A DNA stretch of 64,000 bases from Geothrix sp. 21YS21S-2 (lineage in GTDB: Bacteria; Acidobacteriota; Holophagae; Holophagales; Holophagaceae). Position numbers and translations under genes: made by a program. The stretch is from contig NZ_CP132910.1 of the NCBI RefSeq assembly GCF_030846775.1, forward strand, positions 1,336,001-1,400,000, given 5' to 3'. The notes under the pieces are model-generated. The model was not told the origin of the DNA. It made no database searches and saw only the letters and a list, made by a program, of their open reading frames with translations. Positions 50,681 to 60,500 of the stretch are shown here, one piece after another; within the stretch, counting starts at the first letter, position 1, and each line of letters opens with the position of its first letter.

Positions 50681-51895
50681 ATGGAGCAGCGATGGGCGTC
50701 CTTCGACGCCTCCATAGGTCAGGAGCTGTTCGAGGCGACGTCGGACCTGATCCTGGTGACCGATCCCCAGGGCGTCATCCTCCGGACCAACCGCAAGGCC
50801 GGGCGGGTCCTCGCCGACGCGCCCACCCTGGGGCTGCCCTTCTGGGTCAGGCTGGGCCTGCCCTGCGACACCCTGCAGGGGGCCCTGGAGGTCTGCTCCG
50901 CCCAGGTGCCGAAGTACGCCAGCACCGCCCTCCAGGCCGCCTTCGCCGTCCGGCTCGTCGCGCTGGGGGACGGCAGCGCCCCGGGCTTCCTGGTCCTGCT
51001 CAGCGAGATGACCGGCCCCTTCCTCCAGCGGGCGGAGCTCGAACGCCAGGTCCAGGAACGGGCCCAGGCCCTGGCCCGGTCCCAGAAGATGCTGCAGACC
51101 GTCTTCCAGGGGGTGGGCAAGGGCATCATCCTCGTCGACGAGGACCTGGAGGTCATCGGTTCGAACCAGAAGGCCTGCGAGACCTTCGGCATCCACCCCG
51201 AGAACATCCAGGGCGCCCACATCCGCTCGCTCTGCGACGAGCCGGGGCAGGCCGCCGTCCTGAGGATGCTGGACACCATCATCGAGAACCAGGTGCTGAG
51301 CGTCGAGGTGGGCGCCCTCTACTTCGACAAGCGCCGCTTCCCGGCCGTCTTCACCGTGAGCCTGATCACCGTCGAGGGGAGCAGGCTCTGGATCATCATC
51401 ACCGAGGACATCTCCAGGCAGAAGGCGATGGAACAGGAGCTCAAGACCGGCAGGGTCCTCACGGAGGAGGCCAACATCGCCCTGCGCAGCGTCCTGAAGA
51501 GCATCCAGCTCGAGCAGGAGGAGCTCTCGGCCAAGCTCTCCCGCAGGATCACCAGCGACCTGATGCCGATCCTGCACAAGATCCGGTCCGCGCCCTCCGA
51601 CGAGGTGCGCAACGGCTACATCGACTTCCTGGGCGAGCTCCTGGCCTCGCTGACCCGGAACACGGGGCCGCAGATGGATTTCGCGCTCCACCGGCTCAGC
51701 AAGACGGAGATGAAGATCTGCAATTTCATCCTGGCGGGGTTCAGCACCAAGGAGATCTGCGCCACGATGAACCTGGCCTTCGACACCGTCCAGACCCACC
51801 GGAAGAACATCCGGAGAAAGCTCGGCCTTTCGGGATCCGCCGGGATCAGCCTGCACGGGTACCTCAACAGCAAGAAGGCGGCGGTGCCCGCATGA
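50681..51895 (+). CDS. PAS-containing LuxR-type transcriptional regulator
   Basis: 404 residues from ATG 50681 (MEQRWASFDASIG), with GGGGGT upstream; ATG 50669 is equally possible. Two PAS domains (about 15-125 and 145-260; VFQGVGKGIILVDEDLEVIGSN), a coiled-coil (about 265-335), and a C-terminal LuxR/GerE helix-turn-helix (LSKTEMKICNFILAGFSTKE, TVQTHRKNIRRKLGL). No membrane segment. Divergent from the flavoprotein operon and co-transcribed with the second flavoprotein (ATGA overlap if that starts at 51892), so it probably controls both. Confidence 0.87.
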   Translation: MEQRWASFDASIGQELFEATSDLILVTDPQGVILRTNRKAGRVLADAPTLGLPFWVRLGLPCDTLQGALEVCSAQVPKYASTALQAAFAVRLVALGDGSAPGFLVLLSEMTGPFLQRAELERQVQERAQALARSQKMLQTVFQGVGKGIILVDEDLEVIGSNQKACETFGIHPENIQGAHIRSLCDEPGQAAVLRMLDTIIENQVLSVEVGALYFDKRRFPAVFTVSLITVEGSRLWIIITEDISRQKAMEQELKTGRVLTEEANIALRSVLKSIQLEQEELSAKLSRRITSDLMPILHKIRSAPSDEVRNGYIDFLGELLASLTRNTGPQMDFALHRLSKTEMKICNFILAGFSTKEICATMNLAFDTVQTHRKNIRRKLGLSGSAGISLHGYLNSKKAAVPA

Positions 51896-51930
51896 CCGCA
51901 GCCCGCACCGCAAGACTCCAGGGAGTTCCG

Positions 51931-53322
51931 ATGTTCGACGAGACCTTTGACGTCCTGGTCGTCGGTTCCGGCTACGCCGGGCTCTCGGCGGCGATCGAGG
52001 CCAGGCTCGCGGGCCGGTCCGTGCTGGTCATCGAGAAGATGAAGCTGCCCGGAGGCAATTCCGCGCTCAGCGGCGGCCTGTTCGCGGTGGCCAACGCCCC
52101 CCTCCAGGCCGCTGAGGGGATCGAGGACTCGCCGGCCCTGCTGGCCGGGGACATGTTCAAGGCCGGCCACGGGCTGAACCACCCCGAGCTCGTGCGCACC
52201 GTGGCCGCCGGTTCCCTGGAGGCCTTCCTCTGGTGCCGGGACTACCTCGGCGTGGCCTTCGCCGACAGCCTGCACCATGGGGGCGGCCACTCCGTTCCGC
52301 GCACCTACAGTCCCGCCAACTGTTCCGGCTCCGTGATCCTGCAGGCCCTCCTGGTGAAGTGCCGGGAGCTGGGGATCCCCATCCGGCTGCAGACCGCGCT
52401 GGAGGGGTTCATCCTCGACGGGGACGGCCGGGTCACCGGGGCCGCCGTCCGCGCGGACTACATCTTCCCCCAGGAGGACAGCGGCGCCCCCCGCAGGATC
52501 GGGGCCGCCCAGGGCCTCGTCCTGGCCAGCGGCGGCTGGTGCCAGGACGTGGAATTCCGGAGGGTGCAGGACCCCGGCCTGGACGGCGCGCTGGAGACCA
52601 CCAACCACCCCGGGGCCACGGCCGAGGGCCTGGTGAGCGCCCTCCGGATCGGCGCTACGCCCCTCCACCTCTCCTGGATCCAGCTGGGGCCCTGGACCTC
52701 CCGGGACGAGGAGGGCTGGGGGGTCAGCACCATGTTCTCGGTGCTGGTGGGCCTGCGCCACGGGGTCATGGTCGACGCGTCCACCGGAAGGCGCTTCGTG
52801 AACGAGCTCGCGGACCGGCTCTCCCGCGCCCGCGAAATGGTCGCCGCCGGGCGGGACCCCATGCTGATCGTGGGCGGAAGGGCGGCGCGGCAGTACCCGA
52901 ACCTGGCGCAGTGCCTGAAGCGCGGAGCCGTGAAGCGCTACGGGACGCTCGAGGAGCTCGCCCAGGACCAGGCCATCGATCCGGCCGCGCTGTCGGAGAC
53001 CCTGGAGCACTTCAACCGGTCGCTGGACGAAGGCGTCGACCTGGAATTCGGCAGGCCCCTGGGAACCCAGGAGCGGTACCGCGTCGAACCGCCCTACCAC
53101 CTCGTGCGGCTCCGCCCCAAGCTCCACTACTGCAACGGCGGCATCCAGATCGACGCCGACGCCCGGGTCCTGGACCTCGGGCGCCACCAGCCGATCCCGG
53201 GCCTCCTGGCCGCCGGCGAGGTCACCGGCGGCGTGCACGGGGCCTGCAGGCTGGGCGGCATGGCCATCCCCGAGTGCATCGTGTTCGGCCGGATCGCGGG
53301 GAGGAACGCCTCCCGGGCCTGA
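51931..53322 (+). CDS. leaderless FAD-dependent reductase, paralogue of the Tat-exported one
   Basis: 463 residues. FAD motif FDVLVVGSGYAGLSAAIEA and C-terminus AGEVTGGVHGACRLGGMA follow the same family as 48736-50322, but HHTMGG is replaced by LHYCNGG and there is no signal peptide, so it is cytoplasmic and probably has a different substrate. ATG 51931 is preferred because AGGGAG lies 6 nt upstream; ATG 51892 overlaps the regulator stop and would add 13 residues. It is convergent, 6 nt from the three-module membrane protein gene. Confidence 0.88.
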   Translation: MFDETFDVLVVGSGYAGLSAAIEARLAGRSVLVIEKMKLPGGNSALSGGLFAVANAPLQAAEGIEDSPALLAGDMFKAGHGLNHPELVRTVAAGSLEAFLWCRDYLGVAFADSLHHGGGHSVPRTYSPANCSGSVILQALLVKCRELGIPIRLQTALEGFILDGDGRVTGAAVRADYIFPQEDSGAPRRIGAAQGLVLASGGWCQDVEFRRVQDPGLDGALETTNHPGATAEGLVSALRIGATPLHLSWIQLGPWTSRDEEGWGVSTMFSVLVGLRHGVMVDASTGRRFVNELADRLSRAREMVAAGRDPMLIVGGRAARQYPNLAQCLKRGAVKRYGTLEELAQDQAIDPAALSETLEHFNRSLDEGVDLEFGRPLGTQERYRVEPPYHLVRLRPKLHYCNGGIQIDADARVLDLGRHQPIPGLLAAGEVTGGVHGACRLGGMAIPECIVFGRIAGRNASRA

Positions 53323-53328
53323 AGGCGC

Positions 53329-55254
53329 TCACGCCAGCCGTGAGAACCTCCGGTTCGACTCCGGGAAGTCCGCCCCCAGGGCCAGCCACACGCAGAGCCC
53401 CGCGCCCAGGGCCGCGGCGAAGGCCGTCCCGTCCAGGCGCGCCCCGGGGGCCGGACCCGCGCCGCCCAGGCACGTGAGGAAGGCCCCCAGGGCCGCGACG
53501 GGGACCGCGACCCACTGGTAGAGCCGCAGCCCCCCGAGGACGGGGGTCTGGGGCTCGCCCCGGGTGCCTTCCTCCGCGAACCGGCCCAGGCTGTTGAGCA
53601 CCAGGTAGACGCCGGCGATGAAGGGGAGGCCCGCGCCCACTCGCCAGAGGCGAAGGAGGACCAGCCAGGTCACGCCGTTCCAGAGGATCGAATAGAGGGG
53701 GGAGGGATGGAGGGGGAGGCCCCGGAGCCCGGAGAGCCGGGACACCCGGGACCGGGGATGGACGTAGCGGATGCCCACGGACGCCGGCGCCACCCGGCCG
53801 TGGCAGCAGCCCTGGACGAGGCACCGCACCCGGCCCAGGCCCTGGATCACGGGCCCCGCCACCGCTGCGGCGCCCAGCAGCAGCCAGCCCTGGCCAGAGA
53901 GGAGGTGCCCGGCCAGGACGCCGGCGAAGGTGCCCAGCACGCCGCCGTAATAGCCGTAGGGCCGGAGCAGCTCCGGGCCCCCCTCGACGAGCTGGGCCCA
54001 CAGGCCCGCCCCGGCCAGGCCGCAGAGCACCACCAGCAGGATCTCCGGCGTGAGGGTTCCGCCCGTGAAGGCGCACATGAGGAGGACCCCCAGGCCCACC
54101 CCCAGGCCCGCCCAGAACCCGTGGTTGATGATGCGCAGGGGCCCCAGGCGCCACTCACGCCAGGAATTGGCCACCCTCTCGGCCCCGCGGCGCAGGAACT
54201 CCCATAGGGCGTCCGCGCGCAGGGCGCCCCAGCCCAGGAGGGCCCCGGCGGCCACGTCGGCCAGCGTGTGCATGCCCGTGGCCGCGCAGGCCCACACCAC
54301 CAGTGCCGCCCAGAGCCGGGCGGCAGGCTTCCACCGGGGGGAGGCCGCCCCGGCCGCCAGGATCGCCCAGGCGGCGTGGAAGGACGGGAAGGCGCACATG
54401 GGGGTGTCGTGGAGGCGCTCCCACTGCAGGAGGCGCCCCAGGGGCCCGGCCGCCTCGAAGGGCCGGGGGGGCGCCATCACGGGCAGGACCGCGAAGCAGA
54501 GGGTGCCCGCAAGGGTGGCCACGAGCCCCGCGGTGCAGAACCGGCGCAGGTCCCGGCCGGACCGCGCCAGCCAGGGCACGGCGAGGACCCACAGGTAGAG
54601 GCTGGCGTAGGGGAGCTCGGCCTCCTCCACCACCGGCCAGCCCCGCTCGAAGGGAAGGCCGAGGTCGAGGGCGTCCCGGGGCGTGCCCAGGGCCGCCGCG
54701 AGCCCGTAGAGCAGAAGCCAGGGCAGGAGCACCAGGACGTAGGCGGAGGCCCGGTCCGCCGGGGTGGGCGGACCGTCCTGGGCCGCGGGAAGGCGCAGCA
54801 GGGGCCCGCGCCTTTCCCGGCCGAACCGCGCGTCCAGGGCCGGGCCCTCGTAGCCCAGCACGAGGGCCGCGCAGCCCAGGACCACCGCCGGGCCCACCAG
54901 CCAGAACCCGCTGCCCGAGCCCGTGGCCATGGCCGCGCCCAGGCACAGGACGCAGAATCCCGCGTAGATGGGATGCGGGGTGAGGGCGTAGAGGCCGCGG
55001 ACCACGAGGCGCCGGGGCGGGTAGGCGTTCATGGGCAGGCCCTCCCCGTGGCGCGTGAGGGTCGCCATGGCCAGGAGCATCGCCAGGCCCCCCGCCGCCG
55101 CCAGGATCCGGCCGGCCCAGGCGGGGCCCGGCGGCGGGAGCCGGACCTGCCCGGCCGCGCCCCGCGCCCAGGCCCAGAGCAGGAGCGGCAGGAGGACCAC
55201 GAAGAGGAGGGCGTAGAGGAGCTTGCCGAGGCGGGGGGACATGGGGGGCCTCAT
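53329..55254 (-). CDS. three-module membrane protein: ICMT-like, PAP2-like and Lgt-like
   Basis: 641 residues, about 18 hydrophobic helices. Residues 1-165 resemble isoprenylcysteine carboxyl methyltransferase/PEMT proteins (LVVRGLYALTPHPIYAGF, YEGPALDARFG). Residues about 170-355 resemble PAP2/inositol-phosphoceramide synthase phosphatases (FPSFHAAWAIL, GMHTLADVAAGALLGWG). Residues about 370-620 resemble prolipoprotein diacylglyceryl transferase (LLRPYGYYGGVLG, GRVRCLVQGCCHGR, HPSPLYSILWNG, GRFAEEGTRGEP), with classical Lgt His and Asn positions altered. All three modules handle lipids. The ATG overlaps the upstream gene stop (ATGA). I know of no named protein with this order; function not assigned. 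Confidence 0.78.
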   Translation of the reverse strand: MRPPMSPRLGKLLYALLFVVLLPLLLWAWARGAAGQVRLPPPGPAWAGRILAAAGGLAMLLAMATLTRHGEGLPMNAYPPRRLVVRGLYALTPHPIYAGFCVLCLGAAMATGSGSGFWLVGPAVVLGCAALVLGYEGPALDARFGRERRGPLLRLPAAQDGPPTPADRASAYVLVLLPWLLLYGLAAALGTPRDALDLGLPFERGWPVVEEAELPYASLYLWVLAVPWLARSGRDLRRFCTAGLVATLAGTLCFAVLPVMAPPRPFEAAGPLGRLLQWERLHDTPMCAFPSFHAAWAILAAGAASPRWKPAARLWAALVVWACAATGMHTLADVAAGALLGWGALRADALWEFLRRGAERVANSWREWRLGPLRIINHGFWAGLGVGLGVLLMCAFTGGTLTPEILLVVLCGLAGAGLWAQLVEGGPELLRPYGYYGGVLGTFAGVLAGHLLSGQGWLLLGAAAVAGPVIQGLGRVRCLVQGCCHGRVAPASVGIRYVHPRSRVSRLSGLRGLPLHPSPLYSILWNGVTWLVLLRLWRVGAGLPFIAGVYLVLNSLGRFAEEGTRGEPQTPVLGGLRLYQWVAVPVAALGAFLTCLGGAGPAPGARLDGTAFAAALGAGLCVWLALGADFPESNRRFSRLA

Positions 55255-56048
55255 GGGGTGCCGACGGTTTCATGGATGACCCAGCCACGGACGTCCGGAG
55301 CGCCTTCCCTGTGCAGGACGCCGGAACTCCTCCATTTGCGCTCCCGCAGGGCGCCGAAGGAGGCCGGGACGAGGCCGGCGACGGCCGGGAACCGGAGGAG
55401 GCCCGGCGGCAGGACCGGCGCGTCCCGGATGACGAGGCGGTCCGGGACCTCGAGCTCCAAGGTGGCGCCGGGAAGGCTCACCCGGTCCTCCTCCACCCGC
55501 CCCCCGGCCACCTCCCGGCCGTCCAGGACGGTCCAGGTCCGCGGCGCGGCCCCGCGCCATCCGATCCACACCAGGGAGGCCCCCCCGCCCGCGAAGCGCC
55601 CCCAGCGCAGCTCCTCGAAGGGGAGGTGCCAGGGTCCGTACCCGAGGTCCAGGCGCTCGGCGTAGCCGTCGCCCCGGAGGCGCCGCCCGCCCAGGACGAG
55701 CTCCACCGCCGAGGCCGGCTGCAGGCAGGCCCAGGTGAGGTCCCGGCCCTGGCGCTCGTGCAGCCGCAGCGTGCATGGCGGGCAGCGCGCCTCCCACCGG
55801 CCCTCCAGGTCCAGGGGACGGCAGGACCAGCCGAGGTGGCCGTCCAGGACCCTGGGCTCGTCCGAAGGGCGGAAGGAGGACGCCGCCTCCCCTTCGGCCC
55901 CCAGGCGGCTGCAGTAGCTCAGGTCCAGCCCCCCCAGGCTCAGCCGGGCCCAATAGCCGATGAAGACCTCCCCGTGGGGGGTGACGCAGTCGAGGTACCA
56001 CTTGCGAAGGCGGAAGGCGTCCATGGGTCTCTGGGGGCTTTCGCCCAT
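55251..56048 (-). CDS. lipocalin/CrtC-AttH-like protein
   Basis: About 265 residues, no signal peptide. Beta-rich, with KWYLDCVTPHGEVFIGYWA, GDGYAERLDLGYGPW and LRWGRF, reminiscent of hydroxyneurosporene synthase/AttH lipocalin-like proteins that bind carotenoids or other hydrophobic molecules; similarity is weak and uncertain. ATG 56048 is favoured by AGGAG 4 nt upstream; ATG 56024 is an alternative. Translationally coupled to the three-module membrane protein, so a lipid or isoprenoid substrate is plausible. Confidence 0.6.
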   Translation of the reverse strand: MGESPQRPMDAFRLRKWYLDCVTPHGEVFIGYWARLSLGGLDLSYCSRLGAEGEAASSFRPSDEPRVLDGHLGWSCRPLDLEGRWEARCPPCTLRLHERQGRDLTWACLQPASAVELVLGGRRLRGDGYAERLDLGYGPWHLPFEELRWGRFAGGGASLVWIGWRGAAPRTWTVLDGREVAGGRVEEDRVSLPGATLELEVPDRLVIRDAPVLPPGLLRFPAVAGLVPASFGALRERKWRSSGVLHREGAPDVRGWVIHETVGTP

Positions 56049-56180
56049 CCTACTCCTGGATGGCGCGGAGGTCCTGGAGGTTCCAAAAAACAATCAATTC
56101 AACATATAGCCGGGAATTTCCGGAGAACCCTATCAGTCCCAGGGAATAGCCGGGACAATGGACCCAAGGAGCCCCAGACC

Positions 56181-57515
56181 ATGCCCAACGCTCATCCGGA
56201 CCTGTCGCAGCGGATGACCACGCCCCTCCTGCCCTGGGCCCTGGCCCTGGCGGGCGGCGCGCTCATGGCCAGCGACATCGAGCCGGTGCTGAGGGTCGCC
56301 GGGTTCCTGGCGGCGGCGGGGGGCGGGGCTTCCCTCCACCTGTCCATGAAGCGGCACCGGGAGACCATGGCCCGGCTCCTCGCGGCCATCCCCCTGCCGG
56401 AGAAGGGCGAGGAGCTGTTCCGCGCCCTGCCCCGGGCCTGGTCGGCCCTGGAGGCGGAGAACCACCGGCTGGCCAACGAGGTCGAGGCCGAGGACCAGGT
56501 GCGCCGCCAGATTCTCGCCAACCTGCGCACGGGGATCGTGCTCCTGGGCCTGGACCGCCAGATCCGGCTCTTCAACCCCAAGGCCCGGACCATCCTGGGC
56601 GCCTCCAGCCACCTGGGGGAGGGCGAGTCGCTGGTGTCGGCCTTCCGGGAGCCCGAGAGCCTGCGCAACCTCCAGGACGCCTACGGGGGCGCCTTCCGGG
56701 AGTGGACCCTCAAGCGCAACCCCAGGACCATCCGCCTGCGGGCCGTGCCCTTCCCCGCCCCCGCGGGGGAGGGGACCTGGGTGCTGGTCACCCTGGACGA
56801 CATCACCCACTTCGAGGCCCTGGAGACCACCCGCCAGAAGTTCATCTCCAACGCCAGCCACGAGCTGAAGACGCCGGTGACGGGCATCCGGGTGGCGGTG
56901 GAGAACCTCCAGGACGGGGCCCTCGTCCTCCCCGAGGGCGACACCAGCCTGAAGATCATCCTGCGCAGCCTGGACCGCATGGTCATGCTCCTGGACGACA
57001 TCTCGGAGCTGAGCCGCATCGAGACCGGCGCCCTGCGCCTGGATGCCAGGCCCCTGACGGTGGGGCCCTTCATGACCGAATTCCTGGAGAGCGTCCAGCC
57101 CCTGGCCCGGGTCCGGAACGTGCGCATCCTGTCCGACGTGGAACCCGGCGCCACGGGCCACGCCTTCCGGGCCGACCCCATGCGCCTGGGCCAGCTCCTG
57201 GAGAACCTGGTGTCCAACGCCGTGAAGTTCGGGCCCCCGGAATCCGAGGTGCGGGTCGCGGCGCGCCTGGAAGGCGACGCCCTGGCCTTTTCCGTGGCCG
57301 ACCAGGGCCCGGGCATCGGCTCGCAGGACCTGCCCCGGATCTTCGAGCGCTTCTTCCGGGCCCCGGCCACCCGGGGCGTGCCGGGCACCGGCCTGGGCCT
57401 CTCCATCGTCAAGCACCTGGCCGTGCTCATGGGCGGCGAGGTGGACGTGCAAAGCGAACCGGGCCGGGGCGCCATATTCACCTTCCGCCTCCCGGCGGCC
57501 GAAATGAAACCGTAG
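56181..57515 (+). CDS. membrane histidine kinase, PhoR-like
   Basis: 444 residues. Two N-terminal helices (about 17-32 and 35-57) with almost no periplasmic loop, a PAS domain (about 110-215), HisKA with ISNASHELKTPVTGI, and HATPase with LVSNAVKFG, DQGPGIG and GTGLGLSIV. All catalytic boxes are intact. AAGGAG precedes ATG 56181. No response regulator is adjacent; the gene is followed 13 nt later by the glycogen debranching enzyme, so it may be the first gene of that operon. Confidence 0.92.
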   Translation: MPNAHPDLSQRMTTPLLPWALALAGGALMASDIEPVLRVAGFLAAAGGGASLHLSMKRHRETMARLLAAIPLPEKGEELFRALPRAWSALEAENHRLANEVEAEDQVRRQILANLRTGIVLLGLDRQIRLFNPKARTILGASSHLGEGESLVSAFREPESLRNLQDAYGGAFREWTLKRNPRTIRLRAVPFPAPAGEGTWVLVTLDDITHFEALETTRQKFISNASHELKTPVTGIRVAVENLQDGALVLPEGDTSLKIILRSLDRMVMLLDDISELSRIETGALRLDARPLTVGPFMTEFLESVQPLARVRNVRILSDVEPGATGHAFRADPMRLGQLLENLVSNAVKFGPPESEVRVAARLEGDALAFSVADQGPGIGSQDLPRIFERFFRAPATRGVPGTGLGLSIVKHLAVLMGGEVDVQSEPGRGAIFTFRLPAAEMKP

Positions 57516-57528
57516 CCCCTTCCCCGAG

Positions 57529-60500
57529 GTGCCCTTGTCCCAGCCCGTCATGACCCCCGCACCCGGCAGCCGCATCGTGCGGTATGTGGGCGACCGCGTG
57601 CGCTTCACGCTCGAGGGGCAGGGCCCGGCCTTCCTGCGCACCAACCTCACCCGGGGCGCCCAGGCCCGGCAGGAGGTCATCGCCCTATCCGGGGCCGTCA
57701 CCAGCGGCACCCGCACCTTCGCCGGCGCCTCCTGGCGGGACATCCCCCTGACGCAGCGGGACGGCCTCTGGGAGCTGGACCTGCCGCTCACCGAGGTGGG
57801 CCACTTCCGGGCCAAGGCCTACCGCCTGGACGAGGCCGGCACCCAGCACTGGCCCGAGGGCGCCGACGTGGGCATCTCCGTCCACCCCGACCACCTGCGC
57901 ACCGGCAACACCATCTACTGCGCCTTCCCCCGAATGTTCGGCCCTTCCCGCACCGGCCGCAGCACCCGGGAGCCCGTGCTGGACGAGCAGCTCAACAGCC
58001 TGGACCAGCGCGGCTTCACCGTGATCCCCCCCTCGGGCAAGCTGCGCGAGCTCACCGCCTGCGTGCCCCACATTCTCGGGACCCTGGGCTGCCGCATCCT
58101 GCACCTGCTGCCCCTGGGCCCCACCCCCACGACCTTCGCGCGCTTCGGGCGCTTCGGCAGCCCCTACGCCCAGCAGGACCTCACCGCCATCGACCCCGCC
58201 CTGGTGGAGTTCGACGAGCGCACCACGGGCGTCGAGCAGTTCCAGGAGCTGGCCCACGCGGTGCACCTGCGCTCGGGCCTGGTCTTCCTGGACATCGTGG
58301 TCAACCACACCGGCTGGGGCTCCCGGCTCATGGAGGGCCGGCCCCAGTGGTTCCACCGGAACCCCGACGGCACTTTCCACAGCCCCGGCGCCTGGGGCAC
58401 CACCTGGGGCGACCTGGTGGAGCTGGACAACCGCGAGCCCCACCTCTGGGAAGTGGTGGCGGAATCCCTGCTCACCTGGTGCCGGCGCGGCGTGGACGGC
58501 TTCCGCTGCGACGCCGGGTACATGGTGCCGCTCCCGGCCTGGCAGTACATCGTGGCCCGGGTGCGCCAGGAGTTCCCCGACGCGGTCTTTCTCCTGGAGG
58601 GCCTGGGCGGCGCGTGGGAGCTCACGGAGACCCTGCTCACCGAGGGCGGCATGCAGTGGGCCTACTCGGAGCTCTTCCAGAACTACTCCCCCCGCGACGT
58701 GGCGGCCTACCTGGACCACGCCGCGCACCAGGGCGGCCGCATCGGCCCCCTGGTGCACTACAGCGAGACCCACGACAACGACCGCCTCGCCAAGCGCGGC
58801 GCCGACTGGTCCCTGCACCGGAACCGCCTGTGCGCCCTCACCAGCCTGTGCGGCGCCTTCGGCTTCACCGGCGGCGTGGAGTGGCTGGCCACCGAGAAGA
58901 TCGAGGTGCACCAGTCCCGGGGCATGGCCTGGGGCGCGGCCGAGAACCTCGTGGAGGAGCTGGCGGCCCTCAACCACCTGCTGGGCTCCCACCCCTGCTT
59001 TTTCGACGGGGCGCGCCTGGAGCGCCTGAGCTCCGGGGAATCCCCGGTGCTGGCCCTGCGCCGCGCGTCCTGGGACGGCCGCGACCAGGTCCTGGTGCTC
59101 GTGAACCTCACCATGGAGCCCCAGGAGTGGCTGCTCACCGCCCCCGCCTGGGAGGAGCTGGGGCGCCCCTCCCTGGACCTCCTGGGCCAGGCCTTCCCCC
59201 GCCTCCGCCAGAACCCCGGCGGCTCGGTGACCTTCGTCCTGCGGCCCTGGGCCGCCCACTGCCTGGCTGCCTCCGCCACCCCCCGGGGCCTGGCGGGCCC
59301 CGAGTACCGGGCGCGTCGCGCCCAGGCCGCCTGGGCCTACCAGGCCCTGGCCACGGTCCTGCCCGCCGAGACCCTGGGACCCGCCGCCTGGCAGGAGGTG
59401 GCCGCCCTGGCCGGCTCCGACCCCGCCGCCTTCCTGGCCTCCCTGTCCTACCTCGACCCCGCGGCGGTCCGGGCCGATCTCCCCGCCGCCATCCGCGCCG
59501 CCCGGAACGGCTACCCGCGGGTCATCCGCTGGGGCCTGCAGGATCTGGGCCGGGTGACGCCCCTGCCCCCGGAGCACTGGCTGCTGGTGGAGGACGCCGC
59601 CCCCTTCGCCGTGTCGCTGCGGGTCCCCGGCCTGGGACCCATCCACCTGCGCAGCATCCCCTCGGACGCCGGGCACGTGGCGGCGGTCCCCCCGTCCCTC
59701 CTGGCCCGGGCCCCGCGTCCCCTTGAGGCCGAGATCCAGTTGGAGCGGTTCAAGGAGGCCCGCACCCCGCCCGCCGGCAAGGTGCGGCTCCTGTCCCCGG
59801 ACCCCGCCTTCCCGCGCCACGCCAAGGAGGGCTCCTGCCTGCTCACCAACGGCCGGGGCGGCATGGCCCGCCTGCGGGCCGACCTGGGCACGGTGGCCTC
59901 CAAGTACGACTGCCTCCTGGGCGCCAACCTCCACCCCTCCGTCCCCTGCGACCGCCACGTCCTGGCCAAGCGCCTGCGGGCCTGGGTGAACGCCGACGGC
60001 TTCCTGACGCCCCTGGACAGCGGGAACCTGGTGCACTTCACGGCCGGGCCCCCGGCGCGCTGGGTCTTCGCGGCGCCCGCGGGCGACGGCCGCGTGGTGC
60101 AGGTGGAGCTGACCATCGACCTGCTGCCGGACCGCAACACCGTGGTGGCGAGGTTCCGCCGCCCCGACGGGCCCCCGCCCATCGGGACCGACCTGCCCGA
60201 GGGCCCCTCCGTGGTGCTCACCGTGCGCCTGGACCTGGAGGACCGCGGCTTCCACTCCGAGACCACCGCCAACGAAGGCGCCGACCACCACTTCCGCACG
60301 AGCACCAGGGACCGGGAGGGGGGCATGGGGTTCCTCTTCGAGCCCGGCCCGGACCGGCGCCTCGCGGCCTGGGCCGACCGCGGCCGCTGGCACGCGGATC
60401 CCGAGTGGTGCCTGGGGATCCCCCACCCCGTGGAGGCCTCCCGGGGCATGACCGCCCAGGGCGACGCCTGGAGCCCGGGCTGGTTCGAGCTGCCCCTGGA

